DNA of 25,243 bases, from assembly GCA_044425575.1 (NCBI GenBank), contig JAWXVE010000028.1:1-25243 (forward strand). Direction: 5' to 3'. Position 1 is the stretch's first letter; each line of letters begins with the position of its first letter. Source of the DNA: JAWXVE01 sp044425575 (GTDB lineage Bacteria > Bacillota > Clostridia > Lachnospirales > Lachnospiraceae). The notes under the pieces are model-generated. The model was given only the letters and a program-made list of their open reading frames with translations, had not been told where the DNA came from and did no database searches. Positions 1 through 8,579 of the stretch are shown piece after piece. Position numbers and translations under genes: made by a program.

Positions 1-741
1 CCTAATGAACCATGTAATGTTGCCAAATTCCAAGAAATGGCTTATGCATGTATGGATGGTATATATAAGCGTGGGAATCTGCCTATCATAGTAGGTGGTA
101 CGGGATTTTATATTCAATCCATTTTATATGGAATTTCATTTGAGCAAGAGGAAGCAGATTCTCTCCGTGAACAGATCGAGGCTTACTATAGAGAACAAGG
201 GGAAGCGAATTTATGGAATCGATTAGAAGCGTGTGATCCCGTGTCGGCTGCCGCAATTCATCCCAATAATGTAAAGCGTGTCATTCGTGCCATAGAATAT
301 TATGAACGAACAGGCACTTGTATCTCTGACCATAATGCAAAGGAACGGGAAAAAGAACCAATTTATCAAGGGCTTTATCTTGTTTTGACCAATGAAAGAG
401 CACTTCTTTATGAAACTATTAATGAGCGTGTGGATCAAATGGTTTCCATGGGTTTATTTCAAGAAGTAGAACGGTTGCTTAAGAAGGGGTACACAAAAGA
501 TATGACTTCTATGCAGGCCATTGGTTACAAAGAAATCATTGCCTATTATGAGGGAAATTTAACGAAGGATGAAGCCATTGATTTGATCAAGCAACACACA
601 AGGCACTTTGCCAAAAGGCAAATGACATGGTTTCGTAGAGAACGTAATGTGTATATGATAGACAAAAGCCATTACGAGTCAGAACAAGAGATTGTTCTAG
701 CAATTCTAGATAAATGGAGTAAAGAATATGAATTATTATGA
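1..741 (+). CDS. miaA: tRNA dimethylallyltransferase, 5'-truncated by window edge
   Basis: MiaA transfers a dimethylallyl group to N6 of A37 in tRNAs that read codons starting with U. The frame is open from base 1, so the gene starts before the window. About 246 residues are visible; against a usual length near 310, roughly 65 N-terminal residues with the ATP-type P-loop are missing. Visible family motifs are PNEPCNVAKFQ at the left edge, the GGTGFYIQ motif near visible residue 40, HPNNVKRVIRAIEYY, the MQAIGYKE segment and the C-terminal KRQMTWFRRE segment. The end overlaps the start of the next gene by 14 bases, suggesting translational coupling. The identification is firm; the true start cannot be seen. 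Confidence 0.95.
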   Translation, partial: PNEPCNVAKFQEMAYACMDGIYKRGNLPIIVGGTGFYIQSILYGISFEQEEADSLREQIEAYYREQGEANLWNRLEACDPVSAAAIHPNNVKRVIRAIEYYERTGTCISDHNAKEREKEPIYQGLYLVLTNERALLYETINERVDQMVSMGLFQEVERLLKKGYTKDMTSMQAIGYKEIIAYYEGNLTKDEAIDLIKQHTRHFAKRQMTWFRRERNVYMIDKSHYESEQEIVLAILDKWSKEYELL

Positions 742-2008
742 TAAAATGGGAATTTCAGAAGAAGTCTACACCTATGGCAACAGGATTTTAGAGGGACTAA
801 CAAAGCGCTTTGTAACTATTGATGAAATTGCAGAATACAACCAATTAAAAGTCTTACATGCTATGCAAGAAAATAGGGTAAGCGAGGCTTGTTTAACAGG
901 AACTACAGGATACGGTTACAATGACTTAGGCAGAGATACCCTAGAAGGTGTCTATGCCACCTTGTTTGGTTGTGAAGATGCTCTTGTAAGGCCACAGATT
1001 ACTTGTGGTACCCATGCATTAGCATTGGCGTTAATGAGTAATTTACGTCCAGGGGATGAATTATTATCGCCTGTAGGCAAGCCTTATGATACCTTAGATG
1101 GTGTGATAGGCATAAGAGCGACGAAAGGTTCTCTATCGGAATATGGGATTACCTATCGTCAAGTAGAATTATTAGAGTCAGGAGAATTTGATTATGATGG
1201 AATCGCATCGGCCATTACAGATGCAACGAAAATGGTTACAATTCAACGTTCCAAAGGGTATGATACACGTCCTACCTTTTCCGTAACACAGATTAAAGAA
1301 CTCATTGCCTTTTTAAAGAACAAGAAACCCTCTCTAATCTGCATGGTAGATAACTGCTATGGAGAATTTGTCGAAACAACGGAACCCTCAGAGTGTGGGG
1401 CAGACCTGATGGTTGGTTCTCTTATTAAGAATCCAGGTGGTGGTCTTGCACCTATTGGTGGTTATCTTGTAGGCAAAAAGGAATATATAGACCAAGCATC
1501 ATATCGTCTTACTGCTCCAGGACTTGGTAAAGAAGTCGGTGCTTCTCTTGGAATTTTGAAGGATTTCTTTCAAGGATTGTTCTTAGCACCCACAGTAACG
1601 GCTTCTGCACTAAAAGGTGCAATTTTTGCTGCAAATTTATATGAATCCTTAGGCTATCCCACGATTCCAAACGGAACAGAAAGTCGACATGACATTATTC
1701 AATCAGTCATATTGGGGAATCCTGAAGCAGTCATTGCTTTTTGTGAAGGTATACAAGCGTCCGCCCCAGTAGATGGCCATGTAACACCAGAGCCCTGGGA
1801 TATGCCTGGTTATGATAGTCAAGTGATTATGGCTGCAGGTGCATTTATTTCTGGCTCATCCATTGAGTTAAGTGCAGATGCGCCTATGAAACCACCATAT
1901 AGCGTATTTTTTCAAGGCGGATTAACTTTTCCTCATGCAAAATATGGCGTTTTAAAATCATTGCAATTCTTGTGGGAGAAACAAATGGTAACATTACCAC
2001 CTTGCTAA
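728..2008 (+). CDS. ynbB: PLP-dependent methionine gamma-lyase family protein (YnbB / 'aluminium resistance' type)
   Basis: The 426-residue protein belongs to the fold-type I PLP enzymes of the Met_gamma_lyase / aluminium-resistance family, found next to miaA or hfq in many Firmicutes. The likely PLP lysine is K234 in GSLIKNPGGGLAPIGG. An Asp for the PLP ring nitrogen is D208 in MVDNCYGEF. The glycine-rich TGTTGYGYNDLGRD segment (about 58-70) and CGTHALALAL (about 93-102) fit the cofactor pocket. The ATG lies inside the end of miaA. The substrate is not established for this family: the name comes from similarity to cystathionine/methionine gamma-lyases, and the aluminium-resistance label is historical. 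I am confident of the family and not of the reaction. Confidence 0.88.
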   Translation: MNYYDKMGISEEVYTYGNRILEGLTKRFVTIDEIAEYNQLKVLHAMQENRVSEACLTGTTGYGYNDLGRDTLEGVYATLFGCEDALVRPQITCGTHALALALMSNLRPGDELLSPVGKPYDTLDGVIGIRATKGSLSEYGITYRQVELLESGEFDYDGIASAITDATKMVTIQRSKGYDTRPTFSVTQIKELIAFLKNKKPSLICMVDNCYGEFVETTEPSECGADLMVGSLIKNPGGGLAPIGGYLVGKKEYIDQASYRLTAPGLGKEVGASLGILKDFFQGLFLAPTVTASALKGAIFAANLYESLGYPTIPNGTESRHDIIQSVILGNPEAVIAFCEGIQASAPVDGHVTPEPWDMPGYDSQVIMAAGAFISGSSIELSADAPMKPPYSVFFQGGLTFPHAKYGVLKSLQFLWEKQMVTLPPC

Positions 2009-2052
2009 TTGTGAAATGTAATGTTTTGTCGAAAGATTTTCAAGTATTTTGC

Positions 2053-2081
2053 TATACATCAATTTTAAGGTGTGGTACACT
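2053..2081 (+). promoter_or_regulatory. Probable sigma-A promoter for the shape/division cluster
   Basis: A TATACA -35 (2053-2058, 4 of 6 to consensus), a 17-base spacer and a TACACT -10 (2076-2081) lie about 60 bases before the DUF4321-type start. The 63 bases after ynbB contain no obvious terminator hairpin, so read-through from miaA-ynbB remains possible. Assigned by eye. Confidence 0.45.
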
Positions 2082-2140
2082 ATTTAGGAATGATTTATGA
2101 GAATACAGATGAGAAAGAATGTAGAAAGGGTAGCATACAT

Positions 2141-2383
2141 ATGAAAGGAACAAAGAGTAGTTGGGTATGTATCATATTAATACTTGCAGGAATTGTCCTT
2201 GGTGGCTTGATTGGATCTATTTTCCCCAATTCATTTCTAAGTTATGGACAGAGCTTTGGACTATTAGACCCGGTGGTATTAGATTTAGGTGTTCTTGTAT
2301 TAACATTTGGACTATCCATTAAGATCACGATTTCGAGTATTATTGGCATTATTATTGGTATTATTATTTATCGTTTCTTATAA
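2141..2383 (+). CDS. Small membrane protein, DUF4321-like
   Basis: An 80-residue protein with two hydrophobic stretches (about 8-30 and 40-78), hence probably two or three membrane segments and little soluble part. The basic start MKGTKSS followed by a Gly-rich first helix (AGIVLGGLIGSIFP) resembles the small DUF4321 proteins often found just before radC/mreB in clostridia. I chose the ATG at 2141 because GAAAGGG lies 10 bases before it; an upstream in-frame start at 2072 would add 23 polar residues, lacks a good ribosome site and falls inside the promoter. It is the first gene after the likely promoter of the cell-shape cluster. Its function is unknown. Confidence 0.75.
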   Translation: MKGTKSSWVCIILILAGIVLGGLIGSIFPNSFLSYGQSFGLLDPVVLDLGVLVLTFGLSIKITISSIIGIIIGIIIYRFL

Positions 2384-2436
2384 AATGCAATCTATGAGCA
2401 ACCAAAGAGAGAAGTTGCCACATAGAGGAAACAGAT

Positions 2437-3120
2437 TTGGAACATGAATTACACAAACAATCAGAACAACCTTATGAAAAGTTTCAACAATATGGACCAG
2501 AAGCTTTAACAGAAGTAGAATTACTTGCCATCATCATACGTACAGGAACAAGTGGTTGTGATGCAACAAGCTTGGCGCGTAAAGTGCTAGAACTTGGACA
2601 AGGTGATAACGGATTATTAGGGTTGTATCATATTACAGATGCACAGTTGAAGAGTATTAAGGGCATTGGTGAAGTAAAGGCAATTAAAATCAAAGCCATT
2701 TTAGAACTTTCCAAAAGAATTGCAACTTCAACAGCAAGAAGGCAATTACAAGTGACTAATCCAAAGTTGCTTGCAGACTATTTTATGGAGCGAATGCGCC
2801 ATTTAGAACAAGAAGTTGTATATGTTGTAATGTTAGATTCTAAAAATCGAATTATAGCAGAGCATTTGCTATCTAGCGGAACGGTAAATACTTCTTTGTT
2901 ATCTACTAGAGAAGTATTTAAAATGGCACTTGCCTATCAGGCAGTATCTATTATTTTACTGCATAATCATCCTAGTGGTGATCCCGCTCCAAGCAAACAG
3001 GATATTGGCATTACACGAACAGTTGCAGAGATTGGTTTATTATTGGAGATTCCCTTATTAGACCATGTTATTATAGGCGACAATTGTTATAGTAGTTTTA
3101 AGGAACAACATTTGATATAA
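2437..3120 (+). CDS. radC: RadC family JAB/MPN-domain protein
   Basis: The 227-residue protein has the RadC layout: an N-terminal YGPEALTEVELLAIIIRTG region, a helix-hairpin-helix (LKSIKGIGEVKAIKI, about 71-85), and a C-terminal JAB/MPN metalloprotease-like domain. The metal-site motif HNHPSGDPAPSKQD is intact (H176, H178, D189), with E159 in STREVF as the candidate catalytic Glu. The start is a TTG at 2437 with AGAGGAA seven bases upstream; the nearby ATG at 2444 is out of frame. The old DNA-repair role of RadC is not supported by later work, and the substrate is unknown. Its place just before mreB is a widespread Firmicute arrangement, so linkage to cell-shape genes is conserved even though the reason is not clear. 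Confidence 0.93.
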   Translation: MEHELHKQSEQPYEKFQQYGPEALTEVELLAIIIRTGTSGCDATSLARKVLELGQGDNGLLGLYHITDAQLKSIKGIGEVKAIKIKAILELSKRIATSTARRQLQVTNPKLLADYFMERMRHLEQEVVYVVMLDSKNRIIAEHLLSSGTVNTSLLSTREVFKMALAYQAVSIILLHNHPSGDPAPSKQDIGITRTVAEIGLLLEIPLLDHVIIGDNCYSSFKEQHLI

Positions 3121-3152
3121 AGCAGTACAACAAGTTAGAAATGGAGATGTAT

Positions 3153-4160
3153 ATGAACAACAAACACGTATTTGGAATTGATTTAGGAACGAATAATTTA
3201 AAGATTTATAGTCGACTTGGTGAAAAGATTTACATTGAGAAGAATATTATTGCCATTAAGAATAAAGATATTTTATTTGCATATGGAGATAGTGCCTATG
3301 ATATGTTTGAAAAAGCACCTGCTAACATTAAGATTAGTTTTCCTTTAATTAATGGTGTAATTGCAGATATTCATAATATGAGGATTTTACTTGCAAGTTT
3401 TATTCAGATGATTACAAAAGGCAATATGAAGCCGGCTGAGTATTACATTTCCATTCCAACAGATATTACGGAAGTGGAGAAGCGTGCATTTTATGATTTA
3501 ATTAAAGATTCTAACATTAAAGCAAAGAAGATTTATTTAATTGATAAAGCAATTGCCAATGGAATCGGACTTGATATTGATGTAAAGAATTCTCAAGGAG
3601 TGTTAATCGTTGATGTGGGATATAATACCACAGAAATCTCCATTTTATCCCTTGGAGGAATTGTACTTAGTAAGCTCATTAAAACAGGTGGGCAAAAGTT
3701 TGATGAATCGATTTGTGGTGTTATCCGTAGGCAATTTAATATTCTAATTGGAAACCGAACAGCTGAGAACCTTAAGATTCTTTTATCCTCAACACCTACC
3801 ATGAATGAAACAGAAGTAGTCTATGGACGTGATTTAGTTACAGGCTTACCAATCGAAAAAGAGATTAACACAGATGTGGTAAATGAGGCTCTTGAGTTTA
3901 ATTACAATGTGATTATTGATAATATTAAAGTAATTTTAGAACGTACGCCACCAGAATTAGCGGCAGATATTTATCGTCGTGGAGTGTATTTAACAGGTGG
4001 TGCTTCCCAAACAACTAATTTAGCAGACTTAATTAGTAAGGGGACTGGATTAAAGGTGAATACTACAGAGAATCCAATTGAAACAGTAGCAATTGGCCTT
4101 GCTAAAGCAATTAAAGACCCACACTATAAATCCATTTTATATACCAATGATAAACGATAA
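3153..4160 (+). CDS. mreB: Divergent MreB-like actin homologue
   Basis: The 335-residue protein aligns along its whole length with MreB, the membrane-bound actin homologue that guides side-wall synthesis. It keeps FGIDLGTNN (phosphate-1, D10), NGVIADIHNMRILL, TEVEKRAFYD, GGQKFDESI and LTGGASQTTNL (adenosine motif, about 280-290). Three nucleotide-site features differ from canonical MreB. The usual IEEPMAAAIG segment reads IDKAIANGIG (130-139), placing Asp/Lys where the catalytic Glu sits. Phosphate-2, usually DIGGGTTE, is DVGYNTTE (154-161). The adenosine LTGGG is LTGGA. In-frame ATGs exist at 3141, 3147 and 3153; I chose 3153 because GGAG lies six bases before it. The gene follows radC and precedes mreC and mreD, so a shape role is likely. 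ATP turnover is doubtful. Confidence 0.9.
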   Translation: MNNKHVFGIDLGTNNLKIYSRLGEKIYIEKNIIAIKNKDILFAYGDSAYDMFEKAPANIKISFPLINGVIADIHNMRILLASFIQMITKGNMKPAEYYISIPTDITEVEKRAFYDLIKDSNIKAKKIYLIDKAIANGIGLDIDVKNSQGVLIVDVGYNTTEISILSLGGIVLSKLIKTGGQKFDESICGVIRRQFNILIGNRTAENLKILLSSTPTMNETEVVYGRDLVTGLPIEKEINTDVVNEALEFNYNVIIDNIKVILERTPPELAADIYRRGVYLTGGASQTTNLADLISKGTGLKVNTTENPIETVAIGLAKAIKDPHYKSILYTNDKR

Positions 4161-4213
4161 GATTGGTATCTATAAGGTCAGCATCTACGAAGAAAGAAGG
4201 GTAGCAGAAACAT

Positions 4214-5080
4214 ATGTCTCCAATGTTTCAGAAAAAATCGGAAAAATTTAATATTCCTAGTAAATATATCTTATTATTTTTAACTATTTTATGCATCGTA
4301 TTAATGGTCATAACGTTTACTACTAATTATGCCAGTTTGTTAATACGAACTCCTTTTGCAGCAATAGTGATTCCATTTCAAACAGGTGTTACTAATGTGG
4401 GCAATTGGTTTGGGGATCGCTCTGATGAGTTATCGCAAATCAGTGATTTATTAGAGGAGAATACTGCTCTAAAGGCAGAACTTGCAGAGTTAAAGGTAGA
4501 AAATGATTTACTCCAGCAAGACAAATATGAACTTAGTAATTTGCGTCAACTTTACCAATTGGATAATCAATATTCTGAGTATGAAAAAGTAGGCGCTCGT
4601 ATTATTGCAAGAGATACAGGTAACTGGTTCCATTCTTTTACCATAGATAAAGGGTTAGAAGATGGACTTGCCATCGATATGAATGTAATTGCAGACGGGG
4701 GTCTAGTAGGGCGTATTTCAGAGATAGGAACCAATTGGGCTAAAGTCGTTTCTATTATTGATGATAATAGTTACGTAAGTGGCATGGTCTTATCCACATC
4801 AGATAATTTAATTGTATCAGGTGATTTAGAGTTAATGACAACAGGCAATATTTCCTTTTCCCAACTTATGGATTCAGCAGATCAAGTTACGGTAGGAGAT
4901 AAGATTGTAACATCGAATATTAGCGACAAATATCTTCCAGGAATTTCTATCGGTTATATTACAGAGGTTAATAAGGATGCTAATAATCTTACTAAATCAG
5001 GTACCGTCTCTCCTGTAGTTGACTTTGAACATTTAAAAGAAGTTCTTGTGATTTTACAATTAAAGCAAACGGTGCAATAG
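4214..5080 (+). CDS. mreC: Rod-shape protein MreC
   Basis: MreC is a bitopic membrane protein that bridges MreB/MreD to PBP2 and RodA in the elongasome. The 288-residue product has a short cytoplasmic start, one membrane helix (about 18-37), an extracytoplasmic coiled coil (about 77-115, rich in Leu, Glu and Lys heptads), then a beta-rich domain with the family pattern ARIIARDTGNWFHSFTIDKG and NVIADGGLVGRISEIGTNWA. The length is normal for the family. The ATG at 4214 has AGAAGGG 12 bases upstream; an internal ATG at 4223 would shorten the product by three residues. The next gene starts at the base after the stop codon, so mreC and mreD are probably translationally coupled. Confidence 0.93.
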   Translation: MSPMFQKKSEKFNIPSKYILLFLTILCIVLMVITFTTNYASLLIRTPFAAIVIPFQTGVTNVGNWFGDRSDELSQISDLLEENTALKAELAELKVENDLLQQDKYELSNLRQLYQLDNQYSEYEKVGARIIARDTGNWFHSFTIDKGLEDGLAIDMNVIADGGLVGRISEIGTNWAKVVSIIDDNSYVSGMVLSTSDNLIVSGDLELMTTGNISFSQLMDSADQVTVGDKIVTSNISDKYLPGISIGYITEVNKDANNLTKSGTVSPVVDFEHLKEVLVILQLKQTVQ

Positions 5081-5650
5081 ATGGAAAAAGATAAACAAAG
5101 TGCTCGCACTACACAATCAAGTAAAAATAGAAGAAGCCTCATTGCAGTTACAAGAAACCTTGTATTGGTGGCAATTGTTATGATGTGCTTCGTTTTGCAA
5201 TCCACTTTATTTCGTTATTTAGAATTTGGTGGAATTGCTCCTAATTTGTTAATAATTGCAGTAGCTACTATTGGTTTTATGAGAGGAAAGTACGCTGGAA
5301 TTCTATATGGATTTTTAGCTGGACTTCTAGTAGATATTTTCTTTGGAACGGTAATTGGTTTTTTTGCATTAATCTACATGTATCTTGGATTTGTGAATGG
5401 TTATTTTGAACGCATCTTTTATCCTAAAGATATTAAATTACCACTGATTTTATTTATTGTAAGCGATTTCATATATAGCATTGTCTATTATGTACTAATA
5501 TTTTTATTGCAAGGTAAATTTAATTTTCCACATTATTTGAACCATATTATATTACCAGAAATCATTTATACCATAGCCGTTTCGCTACTTTTATATCCAT
5601 GCTTACTAGTAGTGAATTCTAAATTTGATAAGATAGAAAAAGGGAGTTAA
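5081..5650 (+). CDS. mreD: Rod-shape membrane protein MreD
   Basis: A 189-residue, highly hydrophobic protein with about five or six membrane segments, starting with a basic cytoplasmic tail of about 28 residues. MreD proteins diverge in sequence, so the call rests on hydropathy, length, the PNLLIIAVATIGFMRGKYAG segment and GFLAGLLVDIFFG (a typical MreD pattern), and its position between mreC and PBP2. It would act with MreC as the membrane part of the elongasome. The ATG directly abuts the mreC stop. Confidence 0.9.
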   Translation: MEKDKQSARTTQSSKNRRSLIAVTRNLVLVAIVMMCFVLQSTLFRYLEFGGIAPNLLIIAVATIGFMRGKYAGILYGFLAGLLVDIFFGTVIGFFALIYMYLGFVNGYFERIFYPKDIKLPLILFIVSDFIYSIVYYVLIFLLQGKFNFPHYLNHIILPEIIYTIAVSLLLYPCLLVVNSKFDKIEKGS

Positions 5651-5657
5651 AAGAATT

Positions 5658-8534
5658 TTGATTAGAGAAATAAAAGATAAAGTGCTTAACTTAATAACTT
5701 CTCGTGTATTTATTCTCATGCTTGTTTTCTTGGCACTGTTTTTAGTTGTTTTTGTGCGCATTTTTAACTTACAAATTGTAAAGGGTGCTTCCTATTTAGA
5801 AAACTTTACCTTGATGATTCAAAAAGACCAATCCATCCAAGCTTCAAGAGGGATTATATACGACAGAAATGGAAATGTATTAGCATATAATGAGCTAGCA
5901 TATTCAGTAGAAATAGAAGATGTGTATGAATCTTCTAGTGATAAAAATCAATTGCTCAATCAAACAATCTATGAATTAGTTACTATCATTGAAGGAAGTG
6001 GAGATGAAGTGGTTGCAGACTTTGAAATTGTATTAAATGACAATAACGAATGGGAATATGCAGTTACTGGTACCACAAAAGAACGCTTTCTAGCAGATGT
6101 ATATGGATATTCTACAATTGAAGAGCTAAAAGAAGTGTTTTCTCAATATACAGCCACTGCAGAAGAGGTGATTCTCTATTTAGCTGGATCTACTCGATAT
6201 GAAATAGGTGCATATGAAATAGAACCTGACTCGGAAGAGAAACTCTTTCTAGTAGGATTTGGATATACAGAAGAAGAACTTTTAAAAATTTTAACTGTTC
6301 GCTACTCCTTAAGTAAAAATGAATATCAGAAGTTTATTTCCACTACAGTTGCTACAGAAGTATCGGAAAATTCAGTAGCCATGGTATTAGAAAATATAGA
6401 ACGGTTAGATGGAGTTTCCATTGAAGAGGATACCATTCGTAGATATGTAGATAGCATTTATTTTTCGCATATCCTGGGCTATACAGGAAATATTTCTCAA
6501 ACAGAATTAGATGAAGCAAATACATTAGAGATCAATAGCGACAATCCCTATACCATGAACGATTCCTACGGGAAAGCAGGTATTGAAAAGGTTATGGAAT
6601 CAGATCTTAGAGGTGTAAATGGATCTGAGATTGTTCACGTAGACAAGTTAGGTACTACCATTGAAACAAGTGATTACGTGGACCCAATTGCAGGTAATAA
6701 CTTATATCTTACCATTGATAAGGATTTACAAATTGCCACTTATCAAATATTAGAACAAAAAATCGCTGGTATTTTAATATCCAATATTGTGAATATAAAG
6801 GAATCATCTTTTTCAGAATCAATGATTTCAGCTAATAATATTTCTATTGATGACGTATATTTTGCAGTATTTAATAATAATATTCTATCCATTAGTGCAT
6901 TGTATGCAGAAGATGCCAGTGAAATAGAACAGCAAACTGCTCAAACATTATTGGAGTATGAAGAGCAAGTGTTAATTAAACTTCGCGAAGAGTTAGAAAC
7001 TACTGCAACACCATATAACCAATTAACAACAGAATATAAGGTATATCAATCTTATCTAACAACGATTATTTCCGATTTATTCTTTACAAGCAATCTTGAT
7101 ACTAGTGACCAGGTATATATTGATTGGCGCACTAATGAAACCATTAGTTTGCAAGAATACTTGCTCCATGCCATTGCTATGAATTGGATTGATATTACTG
7201 TTTTAGATTTAGAAGAGGAGTATCTAGATAAAGATGAGATTTACATGTATTTGATTGATTATATTCTGAATTATTTAGATGAAGATTCTGATTTCATGAA
7301 GAAAATGATTGATTATATGATTCAGAAGAATGAAATATCAGGGCAAGAGGTGTGCCTTTTATTATGGGAACAAGAAGTGATATCCGTGTCTACCACAGAA
7401 ATTGATCGCTTAAAGGGAAATCAAATCACGCCTTACCAATTTATGATTGAACGATTAGAAAATCTTGAAATCACGCCGGCTCAATTAGCTCTGGATCCTT
7501 GTTCGGGTTCGTGTGTTATTACAGATGTGAATTCAGGTGAGGTACTTGCACTTGTGTCTTATCCAAGCTATGACAATAATCGCATGAATGATGCAACTTA
7601 TTATAAGCAATTAAATAATGATTTATCCAATCCGCTTTGGAATTATGCTACACAACAAAAGACAGCACCTGGTTCTACCTTTAAGATGGTTTCATCTGCT
7701 GCTTTATTAGAAGAACACGTAGTTTCCGTTACTGATACCATAACTTGTTACGGGATATTTGATGATATTACACCTTCTATACGATGTTGGATTTATCCGC
7801 AAGGAACTCATGGAGCAATGAACATTGCATCAGCAATTGCAAACTCTTGCAACTATTATTATTACCAAGCTATGTTTAATCTATGCCTGATTAATAATCA
7901 ATATAACAGTGATTACGGAATTGAAATCTTAAGTAAGTACGCAACCTTATTTGGTCTAGATGAAACATCAGGTGTGGAGATTATGGAATCTGTCCCACAA
8001 GTGTCAGATGATTATGCCATTCCATCTGCCATTGGACAAGGAAGTCACAACTATACAACAGTAGGTCTTGCTCGTTATGTTACAGCTGTTGCCAATAAAG
8101 GTACCACTTATAATCTTAGTCTAATTGATTGTGTAACGGATATTAATAATAATTTAGTAATGGAATATACCCCTGAAATTGATACTATTATCAATTTTAA
8201 TCCATCTACGTGGGAGGCTATTCACCAAGGAATGTATAGTGCCCTAGAAAGCAAATCCTATTTTCAAAATATTGGTATAACGGTTGCTGGTAAAACGGGT
8301 ACTGCACAAGAGAATCTATCACGACCGGATCACTCCTTGTTTGTTGGATTCGCACCGTATGAAACGCCTGAGATTGCAGTGGCAACTCGTATTGCCAACG
8401 GATATACATCCAATTATGCAGCAGAAGCAACGAAGGATGTTATTATGTATTATTTTGGTCTAGAAGATGAAGAAGAATTAATCTCAGGAACAGCAACAGC
8501 TCCTGAAACATCCTTAAATGATAGTGAGGATTAA
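5658..8534 (+). CDS. mrdA: Penicillin-binding protein 2 (class B PBP, elongasome transpeptidase) with a large insertion
   Basis: A D,D-transpeptidase that crosslinks new side-wall peptidoglycan, presumably paired with RodA encoded downstream. The layout is one N-terminal membrane helix (about 17-36), the PBP dimerisation/pedestal region starting at QASRGIIYDRNGNVLA, then the transpeptidase domain. All three active-site motifs are intact: S673-T-F-K676, S730-C-N732 and K879-T-G881. At 958 residues it is about 250 longer than usual PBP2. The excess is a mostly acidic, probably helical stretch at about 374-612, between LTIDKDLQIATYQILEQKI and GSCVITDVNSGEVLALVS, segments that normally lie almost next to each other. 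The frame is open throughout, so this is not a frameshift. The start is a TTG at 5658 with AGGGAG 11 bases upstream. The C-terminal tail is acidic. Confidence 0.93.
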   Translation: MIREIKDKVLNLITSRVFILMLVFLALFLVVFVRIFNLQIVKGASYLENFTLMIQKDQSIQASRGIIYDRNGNVLAYNELAYSVEIEDVYESSSDKNQLLNQTIYELVTIIEGSGDEVVADFEIVLNDNNEWEYAVTGTTKERFLADVYGYSTIEELKEVFSQYTATAEEVILYLAGSTRYEIGAYEIEPDSEEKLFLVGFGYTEEELLKILTVRYSLSKNEYQKFISTTVATEVSENSVAMVLENIERLDGVSIEEDTIRRYVDSIYFSHILGYTGNISQTELDEANTLEINSDNPYTMNDSYGKAGIEKVMESDLRGVNGSEIVHVDKLGTTIETSDYVDPIAGNNLYLTIDKDLQIATYQILEQKIAGILISNIVNIKESSFSESMISANNISIDDVYFAVFNNNILSISALYAEDASEIEQQTAQTLLEYEEQVLIKLREELETTATPYNQLTTEYKVYQSYLTTIISDLFFTSNLDTSDQVYIDWRTNETISLQEYLLHAIAMNWIDITVLDLEEEYLDKDEIYMYLIDYILNYLDEDSDFMKKMIDYMIQKNEISGQEVCLLLWEQEVISVSTTEIDRLKGNQITPYQFMIERLENLEITPAQLALDPCSGSCVITDVNSGEVLALVSYPSYDNNRMNDATYYKQLNNDLSNPLWNYATQQKTAPGSTFKMVSSAALLEEHVVSVTDTITCYGIFDDITPSIRCWIYPQGTHGAMNIASAIANSCNYYYYQAMFNLCLINNQYNSDYGIEILSKYATLFGLDETSGVEIMESVPQVSDDYAIPSAIGQGSHNYTTVGLARYVTAVANKGTTYNLSLIDCVTDINNNLVMEYTPEIDTIINFNPSTWEAIHQGMYSALESKSYFQNIGITVAGKTGTAQENLSRPDHSLFVGFAPYETPEIAVATRIANGYTSNYAAEATKDVIMYYFGLEDEEELISGTATAPETSLNDSED

Positions 8535-8548
8535 ATAACTTTTATTAG

Positions 8549-8566
8549 TGAAGTATACATACTTCA
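8549..8566. repeat. Small perfect hairpin in the PBP2-minC gap
   Basis: A 7-base arm TGAAGTA, loop TACA and matching arm TACTTCA, just before the minC ribosome site. No T-run follows, so it is not a terminator. It could affect mRNA stability or minC translation, or be chance. Confidence 0.3.
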
Positions 8567-8579
8567 GAATGGGGACAAT

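Noticed and set aside
8218..8430. Minus-strand ORFs inside PBP2, minD, the carboxypeptidase, SepF and others (for example 8218-8430, 9703-9948, 12188-12412, 15704-15946)
   Set aside because: They lie fully inside well-identified genes, lack ribosome sites and read as low-complexity antisense translations.
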